A DNA stretch of 64,000 bases from JADCCX01 sp031431475 (GCA_031431475.1 JANPDL010000006.1:1-64000); one strand, 5' to 3'; shown: positions 25,240-34,954, counted from the first letter of the stretch. Numbers and translations: made by a program. The notes: generated from the sequence alone by a model not told the origin.

Positions 25240-26487
25240 ATGAACAATTCAGACATCTCCCCGAGCTCTCAGGATCACATTGCTCCGCTGCCTCGCGTAG
25301 CGATCCAGGCGTTTTGCGAAACGCATGAGATTAAGCAGGTCATACTGTCAACACAGACTGACCGGCGCATGGCGAAGACCATGATGAAGGTACAGGATGG
25401 TGGCGTGGCGGCCTGTCTTGAGGCCTATCGCGGCGCGCCAACTCCCAATGTTATCATCATCGAGAGCAACAACGACCGCAACGGCTTGTTGCTGCGACTT
25501 GACGAACTTGCGCAATATTGTGACTCGGGCACTCGGGTGCTCGTCATCGGGCAGACCAACGATGTGCTGCTCTACCGGGAGCTGATGAAACGCGGTGTCA
25601 GTGAATATCTGATCGCGCCGATCACTATTATCGATATCATTAGTACGCTTTCCGCACTCTATAATTCGGGTGAAGGGGAGGCACTGGGCCGCGTCATAGG
25701 CGTTGTTGGTGCAAAGGGCGGCGTCGGTTCGTCCACGATTGCCCATAACCTCGCATTCTTGATCGCACAGGATCTGGAAATGGCGACTACGCTGGTCGAT
25801 CTCGATTTGCCGTTCGGTACGGCTGCCCTCGACTTCAACCAGGATCCTGTTCAAGGCGTGGCGGAGGCTCTGCAATCCCCTGATCGTCTGGATACGAACT
25901 TCGTGGATCGGCTGCTGTCGAAGTGCACCGAAAATCTGAATCTGCTTGCTGCTCCCGCTACACTGGAGCGGTCATTTGATCCTATGGAGACGGATTTCGA
26001 TGGGTTGATCGATATCCTTCGCGGGTCTAGCCCGGCCATCGTGCTGGACATTCCCCATGCATGGAATGCCTGGACACGGCGCATTGTGACATCGGTTGAC
26101 GAGCTTGTGATTGTTTGCTCCCCTGATCTTGCCAACCTGCGCAACGCGAAAACTCTTCTGGATTCAATCAAGCAGGCTCGCCCGAATGATCACAGACCGA
26201 ACATCATCCTGAATATGACGGGCGTGCCCAAACGTCCCGAGATCGGTGTCGCCGAATTCGCCAAGGCTTTGGATTGCGAACTGGCTGCTACGCTTTCGTT
26301 TGATCCGGCGCTTTTCGGCACTGCCGCCAATAATGGCCAGATGCTGGTCGAGGTCCAGCCAAAGTCGAAGATCATAGAATCCCTCAGTCATATCGCCCGT
26401 CAGGTCACCGGACGTGGCGAAAGCAAGGCCGTGAAGAAATCACTGCTCGCCCCGCTTCTTAGCAAGCTCAAGTTCAAGGCGGCCTGA
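25240..26487 (+). CDS. cpaE: CpaE/TadZ pilus localisation ATPase
   Basis: A 415-residue protein with an N-terminal receiver-like domain lacking obvious phosphorylation chemistry and a C-terminal MinD/ParA-type ATPase. The deviant P-loop GAKGGVGSSTIAHNLAF (about residue 160) and VDLDLPFGTAALDFNQDP are visible. TadZ/CpaE positions the pilus machine, often at a pole. Start at ATG 25240, two codons after an in-frame GTG, next to the cpaD stop. Confidence 0.93.
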   Translation: MNNSDISPSSQDHIAPLPRVAIQAFCETHEIKQVILSTQTDRRMAKTMMKVQDGGVAACLEAYRGAPTPNVIIIESNNDRNGLLLRLDELAQYCDSGTRVLVIGQTNDVLLYRELMKRGVSEYLIAPITIIDIISTLSALYNSGEGEALGRVIGVVGAKGGVGSSTIAHNLAFLIAQDLEMATTLVDLDLPFGTAALDFNQDPVQGVAEALQSPDRLDTNFVDRLLSKCTENLNLLAAPATLERSFDPMETDFDGLIDILRGSSPAIVLDIPHAWNAWTRRIVTSVDELVIVCSPDLANLRNAKTLLDSIKQARPNDHRPNIILNMTGVPKRPEIGVAEFAKALDCELAATLSFDPALFGTAANNGQMLVEVQPKSKIIESLSHIARQVTGRGESKAVKKSLLAPLLSKLKFKAA

Positions 26488-26514
26488 GTGTGATGACAGC
26501 GGAGTGCGAACGCG

Positions 26515-27984
26515 ATGTTTGGTAAACGTCCGACATTCGGGGGAGTCGCAACCGGTGGACTCGGGACGGCGACTGTCGCCCCGGTCATTCCATCTGCCGT
26601 TGTGGCGCTTGTGCCCGATACTACGCCAGCGCGTGCCGCTGTTCAGGCTTCATCACCAACCAGCAAGGCCGGTTCGCATGCTCCGATCAGCCGGAAGTCA
26701 GAGGAATACTATAACACCAAGGCAACTGTCTTCGGAGCCTTGATCGAGGCAATCGACCTGTCGCAGCTCTCGAAGCTCGACAATGAAAGTGCCCGCGAGG
26801 AAATCCGCGATATCGTTGGTGAGATCATCACGCTCAAGAGCCTGGTGATGTCGATCTCCGAGCAGGAGGAAATGCTCGACGATATCTGCAATGATGTTCT
26901 GGGTTTCGGGCCGCTGGAACCGTTGCTGGCACGTGACGATATCGCTGATATCATGGTCAACGGACCAGAGAAGACCTACATAGAAGTTGCAGGCAAGATT
27001 CAGCTTACCAACATTCGCTTCCGCGATAGCGCTCAGCTGATGAACATATGCCAGCGTATCGTCAGCCAGGTAGGTCGACGAGTCGATGAAGCCTCGCCGA
27101 TCTGCGATGCGCGTCTTCTGGATGGGTCCCGCGTCAACGTCATAGCGCCCCCGCTGGCGATCGACGGCGCAGCGCTCACCATCCGCAAATTCAAGAAGGA
27201 CAAGTTGACACTCGACCAGCTGATGCGTTTCGGTTCCATCTCGCCCGAAGGGGCCGAAATTCTGAAGATCATTGGCAAGGTCCGCTGCAATGTTGTGATC
27301 TCGGGCGGTACCGGCTCCGGCAAGACCACTTTGCTGAACTGCTTGACGAACTACATCGAGGATGACGAGCGCGTTATTACGTGCGAGGACGCTGCGGAAT
27401 TGCAGCTCCAGCAACCGCATGTCGTTCGCCTTGAAACCCGCCCGCCCAATCTGGAAGGGCAGGGCACCGTGACCATGCGTGATCTGATCAAGAACTGCCT
27501 CCGCATGCGTCCCGAACGCATCATCGTCGGCGAAGTCCGTGGTCCCGAGGCGTTCGATCTGCTTCAGGCAATGAACACAGGCCATGACGGATCCATGGGC
27601 ACGCTGCACGCCAACACTCCGCGTGAGGCGCTCTCCCGTATGGAATCCATGATTACGATGGGTGGTTATTCTTTGCCCAGCAAAACCATTCGAGAGATGA
27701 TGACCTCATCGATTGATGTGATTGTGCAAGCAGCCCGCTTGAGAGACGGTTCACGGCGCATCACGCACATCACCGAGGTGATGGGCATGGAAGGCGATGT
27801 GATCGTAACGCAGGACATATTGACCTACAACATCGAGGGTGAGGATGCGAACGGCAAGCTGATCGGCAAGCATCAGTCTACTGGCATCGGTCGTCCGCGT
27901 TTCTGGGACCGCGCGCGCTATTACGGCGTCGAAAAGCAGCTTGCGGCGGCACTTGACGCAGCCGAAGACAAGAAGAGCGGGTAG
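26515..27984 (+). CDS. cpaF: CpaF/TadA secretion ATPase
   Basis: A 489-residue hexameric ATPase of the VirB11/PulE family that powers pilus extension and retraction. Walker A GGTGSGKTTLLNCL, Asp box and RMRPERIIVGEVRGPEAFDLL, and the His box TGHDGSMGTLHANTPREAL are intact. A variable proline- and alanine-rich N-terminus (about 60 residues) precedes the conserved part. Located 27 bp after cpaE. Confidence 0.96.
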   Translation: MFGKRPTFGGVATGGLGTATVAPVIPSAVVALVPDTTPARAAVQASSPTSKAGSHAPISRKSEEYYNTKATVFGALIEAIDLSQLSKLDNESAREEIRDIVGEIITLKSLVMSISEQEEMLDDICNDVLGFGPLEPLLARDDIADIMVNGPEKTYIEVAGKIQLTNIRFRDSAQLMNICQRIVSQVGRRVDEASPICDARLLDGSRVNVIAPPLAIDGAALTIRKFKKDKLTLDQLMRFGSISPEGAEILKIIGKVRCNVVISGGTGSGKTTLLNCLTNYIEDDERVITCEDAAELQLQQPHVVRLETRPPNLEGQGTVTMRDLIKNCLRMRPERIIVGEVRGPEAFDLLQAMNTGHDGSMGTLHANTPREALSRMESMITMGGYSLPSKTIREMMTSSIDVIVQAARLRDGSRRITHITEVMGMEGDVIVTQDILTYNIEGEDANGKLIGKHQSTGIGRPRFWDRARYYGVEKQLAAALDAAEDKKSG

Positions 27985-27991
27985 GTGTTCC

Positions 27992-28975
27992 GTGGATTTT
28001 GATCTGGTTGCCATCGCGGCACTTGCTTCCGTCTCGGTCGGAGCCATTTTCTATGTCTTTGCCTATCCCTATCTTTCGGGAGAAGCGAAAGCAGAAAAGC
28101 GTGTTGACTCCTACAGTCGTAATGGCCAGCAAAAGCTTGCGGCAGGCCGCGTCGCAGATCTCAACAGCAGCCGCAAGAAAAGTGTTGTGGATAGCCTGAA
28201 GGAGCTGGAGCAGCGTGCAGCTGCCAAGCAGATTCTGACATTACGGGACCGGATTGCTCAGGCTGGTCTCGATCTGGATGAAAAGAAATTCTACATAATC
28301 AGCGCTGGTTCCGCCCTGCTGATCGCTGCGGCCCTTTTCTTTCTGTCGAGCGAACCACTGGCCGGAGCCATGGGACTACTGATCGGCGGCCTTGGATTGC
28401 CGCGCTGGTATCTCAGCTGGAAAAAGAATCGGCGCATAGCCAAGTTTATCGAGGAATTTCCAAACGCTATCGATATCATCGTGCGCGGCATCAAGTCCGG
28501 TTTGCCGCTAGGTGACTGCATTCGGATCATCGCAAGCGAGGCGCGCGATCCTTTGAAGTCTGAGTTCCGGGCCATCGTTGAGGCGCAGGCCGTAGGGCTC
28601 TCCGTCAGTGATGCTTGCGCACGACTGTTCAAGAGCATGCCAATCCAGGATGCGAACTTTTTCGTCATTGTCATCCAGATCCAGTCCAAAGCCGGCGGCA
28701 ACCTGTCTGAGGCCTTGGGCAACCTTTCACGTGTGCTGCGCGAGCGCAAGAAGATGAAAGCCAAGGTCCAGGCAATGAGCATGGAGGCCAAGGCGTCTGC
28801 ATGGATCATTGGCTCACTGCCAATCATTGTTGCCGGGATGCTTCATGCCGCGAGCCCAGGCTTCCTGAGCCCTTTGTTCACGACTCCGCAGGGCCATTTG
28901 ATGCTACTTGGTTCCGCGTTCTGGATGTTGTGCGGCGTGATCATGATGAAGTCCATGATCAATTTCGAAATCTAG
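27992..28975 (+). CDS. tadB: TadB inner-membrane platform protein
   Basis: A 327-residue GspF-type membrane protein of the Tad platform. It starts with GTG at 27992 (VDFDLVAIAALASVSVG), 7 bp after the cpaF stop; earlier in-frame codons lie within cpaF. Seen: an N-terminal membrane helix, helix pairs in the middle, the T2SSF domain FIEEFPNAIDIIVRGIKSGL and SKAGGNLSEALGNLSRVLRE, and C-terminal helices. It partners TadC. Confidence 0.93.
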   Translation: MDFDLVAIAALASVSVGAIFYVFAYPYLSGEAKAEKRVDSYSRNGQQKLAAGRVADLNSSRKKSVVDSLKELEQRAAAKQILTLRDRIAQAGLDLDEKKFYIISAGSALLIAAALFFLSSEPLAGAMGLLIGGLGLPRWYLSWKKNRRIAKFIEEFPNAIDIIVRGIKSGLPLGDCIRIIASEARDPLKSEFRAIVEAQAVGLSVSDACARLFKSMPIQDANFFVIVIQIQSKAGGNLSEALGNLSRVLRERKKMKAKVQAMSMEAKASAWIIGSLPIIVAGMLHAASPGFLSPLFTTPQGHLMLLGSAFWMLCGVIMMKSMINFEI

Positions 28976-28988
28976 CAGGCAGGCCACC

Positions 28989-29966
28989 ATGTTCGATCTG
29001 ATCGTTGGCAAGCTCATAACACCATCTTTTCTGGCAATGATCCTGACCGGAATTGCTGCGGCTGCTGCGGTCGTTACGCTGGCCTTGCCGTACCTCGAGA
29101 AAGAGGAGCTGGGACAGCGGATGAAGGATGTGGCGCTGGAGCGTGACCGCATCCGCGCTCGGGAGCGTGAGCGACTGAATCAAGGCGACAATGCCAAGCG
29201 TGGTCCGTTGCGCCAGGAGGGCAAGGCTTACATCCGCCAGCTCGTGGATGAATTCAATCTGGCGAGCTGGCTGGGAACGGATGACGCAAAGGCAAGGTTG
29301 CTGATGGCTGGTTATCGTGGCCAGCAGGCAGAGTACACGTTCATCTTCTTCCGCTTAGTCATGCCTATGCTGACCTTCGTAGGCGGGGTAGTTTATGCCT
29401 TCGGTTTCATGGAAGATACCTTCATCATGAAGGTGCTGGTTTCAGTGACAGCGATTTATGCCGGTATCAAGCTGCCGGAGCTGTTCATCGGAAATCAAAT
29501 ATCGAAGCGTCAGGCGTCTATTCGCCGGGCCTTCCCGGATGCTCTCGATCTTACACTGATCTGCGTCGAATCCGGCATGTCGACCGAGGCTGCCTTTCGC
29601 AAGGTGGCCCTTGAGATCGGAATGCAATCGATCCCGCTGGCTGAGGAACTCACCCTTGCTACTGCCGAGTTGTCGTATCTCTCGGACCGGCGTCAGGCGT
29701 ACGAGAATCTGGGCGCGCGCACGGGACTCGATGGCGTCAAGTCTGTCACGATGGCACTGATACAAGCCGAGCGCTACGGCACCCCGATTGCCAGCGCGAT
29801 CCGCGTTTTGGCACAGGAGTTCCGTGATCAGCGCATGAATGAGGCCGAAAAGAAGGCTGCCGCACTACCACCAAAACTGACTGTACCGATGATCATCTTC
29901 TTCCTGCCAGTGCTGTTCGTTGTCATCCTGGGACCGGCCATCATTGATGTCATGGGTTGGAAATAA
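28989..29966 (+). CDS. tadC: TadC inner-membrane platform protein
   Basis: A 325-residue GspF-type partner of TadB. The T2SSF core reads RRAFPDALDLTLICVESGMS, EELTLATAELSYLSDRRQAY and QAERYGTPIASAIRVLAQEF, followed by a C-terminal membrane helix. Last gene of the locus here: no tadD TPR gene or tadE/F pseudopilins follow. Its 3' end overlaps the convergent ABC1 kinase gene by 17 bp. Confidence 0.93.
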   Translation: MFDLIVGKLITPSFLAMILTGIAAAAAVVTLALPYLEKEELGQRMKDVALERDRIRARERERLNQGDNAKRGPLRQEGKAYIRQLVDEFNLASWLGTDDAKARLLMAGYRGQQAEYTFIFFRLVMPMLTFVGGVVYAFGFMEDTFIMKVLVSVTAIYAGIKLPELFIGNQISKRQASIRRAFPDALDLTLICVESGMSTEAAFRKVALEIGMQSIPLAEELTLATAELSYLSDRRQAYENLGARTGLDGVKSVTMALIQAERYGTPIASAIRVLAQEFRDQRMNEAEKKAAALPPKLTVPMIIFFLPVLFVVILGPAIIDVMGWK

Positions 29967-31317
29967 GGCCGACAGCCTCCAGCGCCGCTTTCTGCTTCCT
30001 GTCGACTTCGGTCAGTGAGAAGTTCTCGATAGCCTGGTTGAAGAGCTGATAGAAATTCAGCCGCGCTTCCAGATGCAGGAAGACTCCACCCAGACCAATG
30101 GCTGCGCGATCCATGAAGACGAACTCCTGTGGCACGGTTACGGGGCCCTTGAGCTTCAGTTGCTGATGGACATGGAAAGCTTCCTTGCGACCGTATTCAC
30201 CTGGCTTTACGCCATCCGCGATGGTGCGCACCCGGTCATCAAGGATCGGCCCGTAAATAAACCGCGCCCAGATGTTGAGGACCTCGATCAGTTCTTTTTT
30301 CAGATTCTTGAATCCCCAGGTTTCATAGGCATGAACGAGCCGCGCTTCGTCGTTGGTCAGCAGGCCCATATAAAGGTCCAGCACGCCACCCATGAATTTG
30401 ATCGGGAAGATGCGGACACAGCCATAGTCCAGCAGGTTGATACCACCGGGTTCGTTGCCTTCCTCGAACACCGTGTAATTGCCCAGATGTGGATCACCAT
30501 GAATCACGCCGTAGCGTGAGAACGGCAGCCACCACGCCTTGAACATCGCCTCCGAGATCCGGTTGCGCGCCTCCTGACTGTGCTCCTTGTAAGACAGCAA
30601 CTTGTTGCCGGTAAGCCAGTTCATTGTCAGCAGGCGCGGTGTCGAAAGATCGGCGTGGACGCCAGGAACCCGCACCAGCGGCTCATCCGCCAGCACATCC
30701 GCATAGAGGCGCGCATGTTTGGCTTCGCGCTCGTAGTCGAGTTCCTCGCGCACCCTTGCGCCAATCTCCTTGAAGATCTCGCTGGTGTCGATGGCCTTGT
30801 CCATCTGGCGATGCAGGGCGAACAGGATCTGCAACTGGTTGAGATCGGCTTCCACTGCGGATTGCATGTCGGGGTATTGCAGCTTCACCGCGAGATGCTG
30901 GCCGTCCTTCGTGGTGGCGCGATGCACCTGCCCGAGAGACGCGGCTGCGGCGGGTGTCTTGTCGAAACTGCCGAAGCGGCTTTCCCATCCCGCGCCAAGT
31001 TCTGTCTGCATGCGCCGCTTCACGAACGCCCAGCCCATCGGCGGGGCTTCGGATTGAAGCTTCTGCAGTTCTTCCGCATACTCCGGTGGCAAAGCATCCG
31101 GCACGGTGGCCATCAGTTGCGCCACTTTCATGATCGGCCCCTTGAGGCCGCCCAGTGCTGCGGTCAGAGCCTTTGCGTTGGAGATATCATCTCCTTTGCG
31201 ATTGAACAGCCGCGTAGCCGCGACACGAGCGGCAACGCCGCCGACATTGGCCCCCACGCGCGCATAGCGTGAAAGACGACCGGAGAGGCGGTTCTGTTCG
31301 GAATCATAGTTGCTCAT
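29950..31317 (-). CDS. ABC1/UbiB-family atypical kinase
   Basis: A 455-residue protein of the ABC1/AarF/COQ8 atypical kinase family, associated with quinone biosynthesis and lipid handling. Seen: KxGQ-position motif as KVAQLMATVPDALPPEYA (K64), Ala-rich loop AAAASLGQVHRA, VKLQYPDM, catalytic HGDPHLGNYTVF, and a metal-binding DYG in place of DFG. No C-terminal membrane helices as in classical UbiB, so I do not name it ubiB. Start at MSNYDSEQNRLSGRLSR; the upstream extension overlaps the SDR gene. Confidence 0.9.
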   Translation of the reverse strand: MSNYDSEQNRLSGRLSRYARVGANVGGVAARVAATRLFNRKGDDISNAKALTAALGGLKGPIMKVAQLMATVPDALPPEYAEELQKLQSEAPPMGWAFVKRRMQTELGAGWESRFGSFDKTPAAAASLGQVHRATTKDGQHLAVKLQYPDMQSAVEADLNQLQILFALHRQMDKAIDTSEIFKEIGARVREELDYEREAKHARLYADVLADEPLVRVPGVHADLSTPRLLTMNWLTGNKLLSYKEHSQEARNRISEAMFKAWWLPFSRYGVIHGDPHLGNYTVFEEGNEPGGINLLDYGCVRIFPIKFMGGVLDLYMGLLTNDEARLVHAYETWGFKNLKKELIEVLNIWARFIYGPILDDRVRTIADGVKPGEYGRKEAFHVHQQLKLKGPVTVPQEFVFMDRAAIGLGGVFLHLEARLNFYQLFNQAIENFSLTEVDRKQKAALEAVGLISNP

Positions 31318-31375
31318 GACCCGGAATGTAGGGCTGGCAGGTCCGGATTGCGAGGTTTCGTGATGCCGCAGGGCT

Positions 31376-32128
31376 TTAGTAAACCGCCCTGCCTCCGGTG
31401 ATGTCAAAGACGGCTCCTGTCGAGAACGAGCAGTCAGGCGAGGCCAGCCAGGCCGCCATTGCGGCGATCTCATCTACCTCGACGAAGCGACCCATCGGTA
31501 TCTTGGAGAGCATCATGTTGATGTGCTGCTCACTCATCTGTTTGAAGATGTCGGTTTTGGCAGCGGCCGGCGTGATGCAGTTGACCCTGATGCCGGTATT
31601 GGCGAGCTCTTTCCCGAGTGACTTGGTCAATCCAATCAGCCCTGCCTTGGACGCAGAATAATGCGAAGCGTTCGGATTGCCCTCCTTGCCGGCGACAGAC
31701 GCGATGTTGATGATGCGGCCATAGTCGTTCTTCAACATCAGCGGCACCACGGCCTTGCAGACGAGGAAAGGCGCGTTGAGGTTGACCTCCATCACCTGGC
31801 GCCAGCTATCGGCAGGAATCTCCCAGAGTTTCGAATTTCCGCCGGTAATGCCAGCATTGTTGACCAGGATATCGATATGGCCATGGGATCTCTGCGTGGC
31901 GGTCGCTGCCTTCTGCACAGCTGCTTCATCCGTGACATTGACGACATGGGTAGAGATGAGATCAGGCTTGCCCAGCGATACCACGGCATCCGCCAGAGCT
32001 TTTTTGTCCATGTCCCATAACGCGAGCCTCGCGCCTGACGCCAGCATACGTTCCGCGATGGCATAGCCGATACCCCGTGCACCGCCCGTAATGATGGCGA
32101 CGCGCTTTTTGAGATCAATCTTGTTCAT
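31376..32128 (-). CDS. SDR-family oxidoreductase (FabG-like)
   Basis: A 250-residue classical short-chain dehydrogenase. Cofactor motif TGGARGIGYAIAERM, the acidic residue after strand 2 (LWDMDKK) suggesting NAD(H), NNAG at the active-site edge, and catalytic Tyr-Lys in HYSASKAGLIGLTKSL with a preceding Ser. C-terminal FDITGGRAVY is typical. It is separate from the fab operon (67 bp after fabI), so it may reduce sugar- or lipid-derived ketones rather than act in fatty acid synthesis. Confidence 0.88.
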   Translation of the reverse strand: MNKIDLKKRVAIITGGARGIGYAIAERMLASGARLALWDMDKKALADAVVSLGKPDLISTHVVNVTDEAAVQKAATATQRSHGHIDILVNNAGITGGNSKLWEIPADSWRQVMEVNLNAPFLVCKAVVPLMLKNDYGRIINIASVAGKEGNPNASHYSASKAGLIGLTKSLGKELANTGIRVNCITPAAAKTDIFKQMSEQHINMMLSKIPMGRFVEVDEIAAMAAWLASPDCSFSTGAVFDITGGRAVY

Positions 32129-32195
32129 GGTGCCTCCCAGAATGCTTTTACATGCTGGACTGGAGATGGGAGGCGGGTCAATCAGCGATTAAAGG

Positions 32196-33005
32196 TTATG
32201 CCTCTCCCGCACCGTTCAAATCCGCCACATGCGGCATGTTGATGATGTTGTACCCGCCATCGACATAGATGATTTCGCCTGTCACACCGCTGCCGAGGTC
32301 CGACAGCAGATAGAGCGCAGAACCGCCGATCTCATCGAGCGTCACCGGCCTGCGCAACGGCGAGTGCTTCGTCTGGAAACTGTAAGTGAACCGCGCATCA
32401 GTGATGCCTGCACCCGCCAGTGTACGCACAGGCCCGGGCGACAGCGCGTTGACGCGGATGCCCTGCTGGCCAAGGTCAGTCGCGAGATAGCGCATGCTGG
32501 CCTCCAGCGCGGCCTTCGCGACGCCCATGACGTTGTAATTGGGAGAGGTGCGCATGGAGCCGCCATATGTCAGCGTCAGCATGCCGCCGCCGTTGGGCAT
32601 GAGTTTCATGGCGCGCTGAGCGATCTCGGTGAAAGAATAGCAGGAGATCACCAGGGTGCGGATGAAATTCTCCCGCGTGGTGTTGTCCACATATCGCCCC
32701 TTAAGCTCGTTCTTGTCGGAGAAGCCGATGGCATGGACTACGAAATCAATGCCGCCCCATTCCTTTTCGATGGCCGCGAAGGTGGCATCGACTGTGGCAT
32801 TATCCTCGACATCGCAGGGCAGCACCAGCTTCGAGCCGATGCTCTCGGCCAATGGCATCACACGCTTGCCTAAGGCCTCGCCCTGATAGGTGAATGCCAT
32901 CTCCGCACCATGCCGGTGCAGCATGGAGGCTATGCCCCAGGCAATGGAGTTCTGGTTCGCGACACCCATGATGAGGCCGCGTTTGCCTTGCATGAGACCA
33001 GCCAT
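32196..33005 (-). CDS. fabI: Enoyl-ACP reductase FabI
   Basis: A 269-residue NADH-dependent enoyl reductase completing each elongation cycle. Diagnostic segments: GLIMGVANQNSIAWGIA, the Tyr-x6-Lys pair in SPNYNVMGVAKAALEAS, and SPGPVRTLAGAGI. Start at MAGLMQGKRGLIMG, 4 bp after the fabB stop; codons upstream overlap fabB. Last gene of the fabA-DUF805-fabB-fabI run. Confidence 0.96.
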   Translation of the reverse strand: MAGLMQGKRGLIMGVANQNSIAWGIASMLHRHGAEMAFTYQGEALGKRVMPLAESIGSKLVLPCDVEDNATVDATFAAIEKEWGGIDFVVHAIGFSDKNELKGRYVDNTTRENFIRTLVISCYSFTEIAQRAMKLMPNGGGMLTLTYGGSMRTSPNYNVMGVAKAALEASMRYLATDLGQQGIRVNALSPGPVRTLAGAGITDARFTYSFQTKHSPLRRPVTLDEIGGSALYLLSDLGSGVTGEIIYVDGGYNIINMPHVADLNGAGEA

Positions 33006-33009
33006 TCGA

Positions 33010-34236
33010 TCACTTCTCATACCGTTGCATCACCAGTGTCGCATTGGTCCCGCCAAACCCGAAGGAGTTCGACAACACGCGCTCCAGCTTGGCATTGTCG
33101 ATGCGCTTGCGTGCAATCGGCATGTCGGCAAAAGCCGGATCGATCTCCTCGATATGCGCGCTCTCGCAGACGAAATCGTTGTTCATCATCAAGAGTGAAT
33201 AGATCGCCTCCTGCGCGCCGGTCGCGCCCAGCGAATGGCCCGTCAACGATTTGGTGGAGGAGAGATAAGGCGATTTGTCGGCACCGCCGAAGACCTCCTT
33301 GATCGCCTCGATTTCCTTCTGGTCGCCCACCGGCGTCGAGGTGCCGTGGGTGTTGATGTAGTCGATCTTGCCTTTCACGGTGGCAATCGCCTGTTTCATG
33401 CAGCGCACCGCGCCTTCGCCCGATGGCGCCACCATGTCGTGTCCATCAGAGGTCGCGCCGTAGCCCACGATCTCGCCGTAGATCTTTGCGCCGCGCGCTT
33501 TTGCGACTTCAAGCTCTTCCAGTACCAGCGTGCCAGCACCCCCTGCAATCACGAAACCATCGCGGTTCGCATCGTAGGCGCGCGATGCAGTGGAAGCCCG
33601 GTCATTGTACTTCGACGACATTGCACCCATGGCATCGAAGAGCACGGACATGGTCCAGTCCAGTTCCTCAGCACCGCCTGCGAACATGCGGTCCTGCTTG
33701 CCCCACTGGATCAATTCGTAGGCGTTGCCGATGCAATGGGCCGAGGTGGAGCAAGCGGAGGAGATCGAATAGTTCACGCCGTGAATCTTGAACCATGTGG
33801 CCAGTGTGGCGGAGGCCGTGGAACTCATGCACTTAGGCACCGCGAATGGCCCGACCTTTTTGGACGTTCCGCTTTCCTTGGCTTTTTCGTAGGCCTCGAT
33901 CAAAGCGATGGTGGACGGGCCGCCGGTACCCATCACGATACCGGTACGGTCGTTGGTGATGTCAGCCTGCTCAAGCCCTGCATCGAGGATGGCCTGATCC
34001 ATCGCCACATGGTTCCAGGCCGAGCCGCCGCCATGGAAACGCATGGCGCGCCGGTCCACGACGGTGGCGGGATCAAGCGTCGGCCTGCCCGAAACCTGGC
34101 TGCGGAAGCCATGCTCGGTAAAGCTCGCCTCGGGGCGAATGCCGGATTTGGCTTCGTGCAGAGAAGCCAGAACCTCGTTCTGGTTGTTGCCGATGGAGGA
34201 GACGATCCCCATGCCAGTGATAACGACGCGACGCAT
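33010..34236 (-). CDS. fabB: Beta-ketoacyl-ACP synthase I (FabB)
   Basis: A 408-residue condensing enzyme needed to elongate unsaturated acyl chains. Nucleophile C162 in SISSACSTSAHC, histidines in NTHGTSTPVGDQKE and LTGHSLGATGAQE, and the C-terminal NSFGFGGTNATLVM. Co-occurrence with fabA supports FabB rather than FabF. Length normal. Confidence 0.95.
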   Translation of the reverse strand: MRRVVITGMGIVSSIGNNQNEVLASLHEAKSGIRPEASFTEHGFRSQVSGRPTLDPATVVDRRAMRFHGGGSAWNHVAMDQAILDAGLEQADITNDRTGIVMGTGGPSTIALIEAYEKAKESGTSKKVGPFAVPKCMSSTASATLATWFKIHGVNYSISSACSTSAHCIGNAYELIQWGKQDRMFAGGAEELDWTMSVLFDAMGAMSSKYNDRASTASRAYDANRDGFVIAGGAGTLVLEELEVAKARGAKIYGEIVGYGATSDGHDMVAPSGEGAVRCMKQAIATVKGKIDYINTHGTSTPVGDQKEIEAIKEVFGGADKSPYLSSTKSLTGHSLGATGAQEAIYSLLMMNNDFVCESAHIEEIDPAFADMPIARKRIDNAKLERVLSNSFGFGGTNATLVMQRYEK

Positions 34237-34281
34237 GCAAATTCTCCACTTTTTTGTTCTGAGTGGGCTGTTCCGTGAGGG

Positions 34282-34908
34282 TCAGCCGAAACGGTTCTGC
34301 CCCTCGGTACCGCGCTGGCACAGGAAGTAGATTAATACGAGGCCGGCCAGCGGTATGAAGACAAGAAGAAGCCACCAGCCGCTCTTGTCGATGTCGTGCA
34401 GTCTGCGGACTGCGGCAGCAAGTGAAGGCAAAAAGAGCGCAATAGCGACAATGATGGACACGATCGGCAGGAACATCGTGACGACCGAGACAATGAACGA
34501 GAAGAGGACGAACCACCAATATTCGGGCCGGGACGCCCGCCCGTTGAAGTCAACATATTTGCTCAAGCAGATCTTGATGGCATCGACAAATCCCGGCGCC
34601 GTCGTGCTTCCAACCGGAGCATTGATCGCCGCTGTCATGGACGCCGTGGCTCCCGCCATTTGCGAAGCTACACTCTGTGCTCCTGCCTGCAGGACATTGC
34701 CCAGTGGCACCGACGGCGGCGTGGTTGGCTTTGGCAGCGAGTCGAACAAGGGCGTCTCGGACAGGGGTTTCCAGCCGGCCATACCTTCCGACCACACCAG
34801 TGTGTCCGGTCTGAGCTGTGTCTGCGCACTCATACTTACGAGAGCCTCAACCGAGAAGGGCCCTTCCTGCTTGCCGTTGATAGCGCAGAACCAAAGTGCG
34901 TTGTTCAT
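34282..34908 (-). CDS. GYF_2 plus DUF805 membrane protein inside the fab operon
   Basis: A 208-residue protein with two parts. The N-terminal 60 residues form a GYF_2-type domain (ALWFCAINGKQEGPFSVEAL, TLVWSEGMAGWKPLSE). The C-terminal part is a DUF805 membrane domain (GRASRPEYWWFVLFSFIVS, AVRRLHDIDKSGWW). Function unknown in both families. It sits between fabA and fabB, genes that are usually adjacent, with 45-46 bp on either side. Start at MNNALWF; an in-frame start at 34947 adds 13 residues. Confidence 0.87.
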   Translation of the reverse strand: MNNALWFCAINGKQEGPFSVEALVSMSAQTQLRPDTLVWSEGMAGWKPLSETPLFDSLPKPTTPPSVPLGNVLQAGAQSVASQMAGATASMTAAINAPVGSTTAPGFVDAIKICLSKYVDFNGRASRPEYWWFVLFSFIVSVVTMFLPIVSIIVAIALFLPSLAAAVRRLHDIDKSGWWLLLVFIPLAGLVLIYFLCQRGTEGQNRFG

Positions 34909-34954
34909 GAATGCTCCGTGGAAGGTCGGGATACGAATACTACGCAATTCAGGA

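Noticed and set aside
31376..32128. SDR as FabG of the fatty acid operon
   Set aside because: It lies downstream of fabI with its own gap, and the acidic residue after strand 2 suggests NAD, whereas FabG uses NADPH; kept as a generic SDR.
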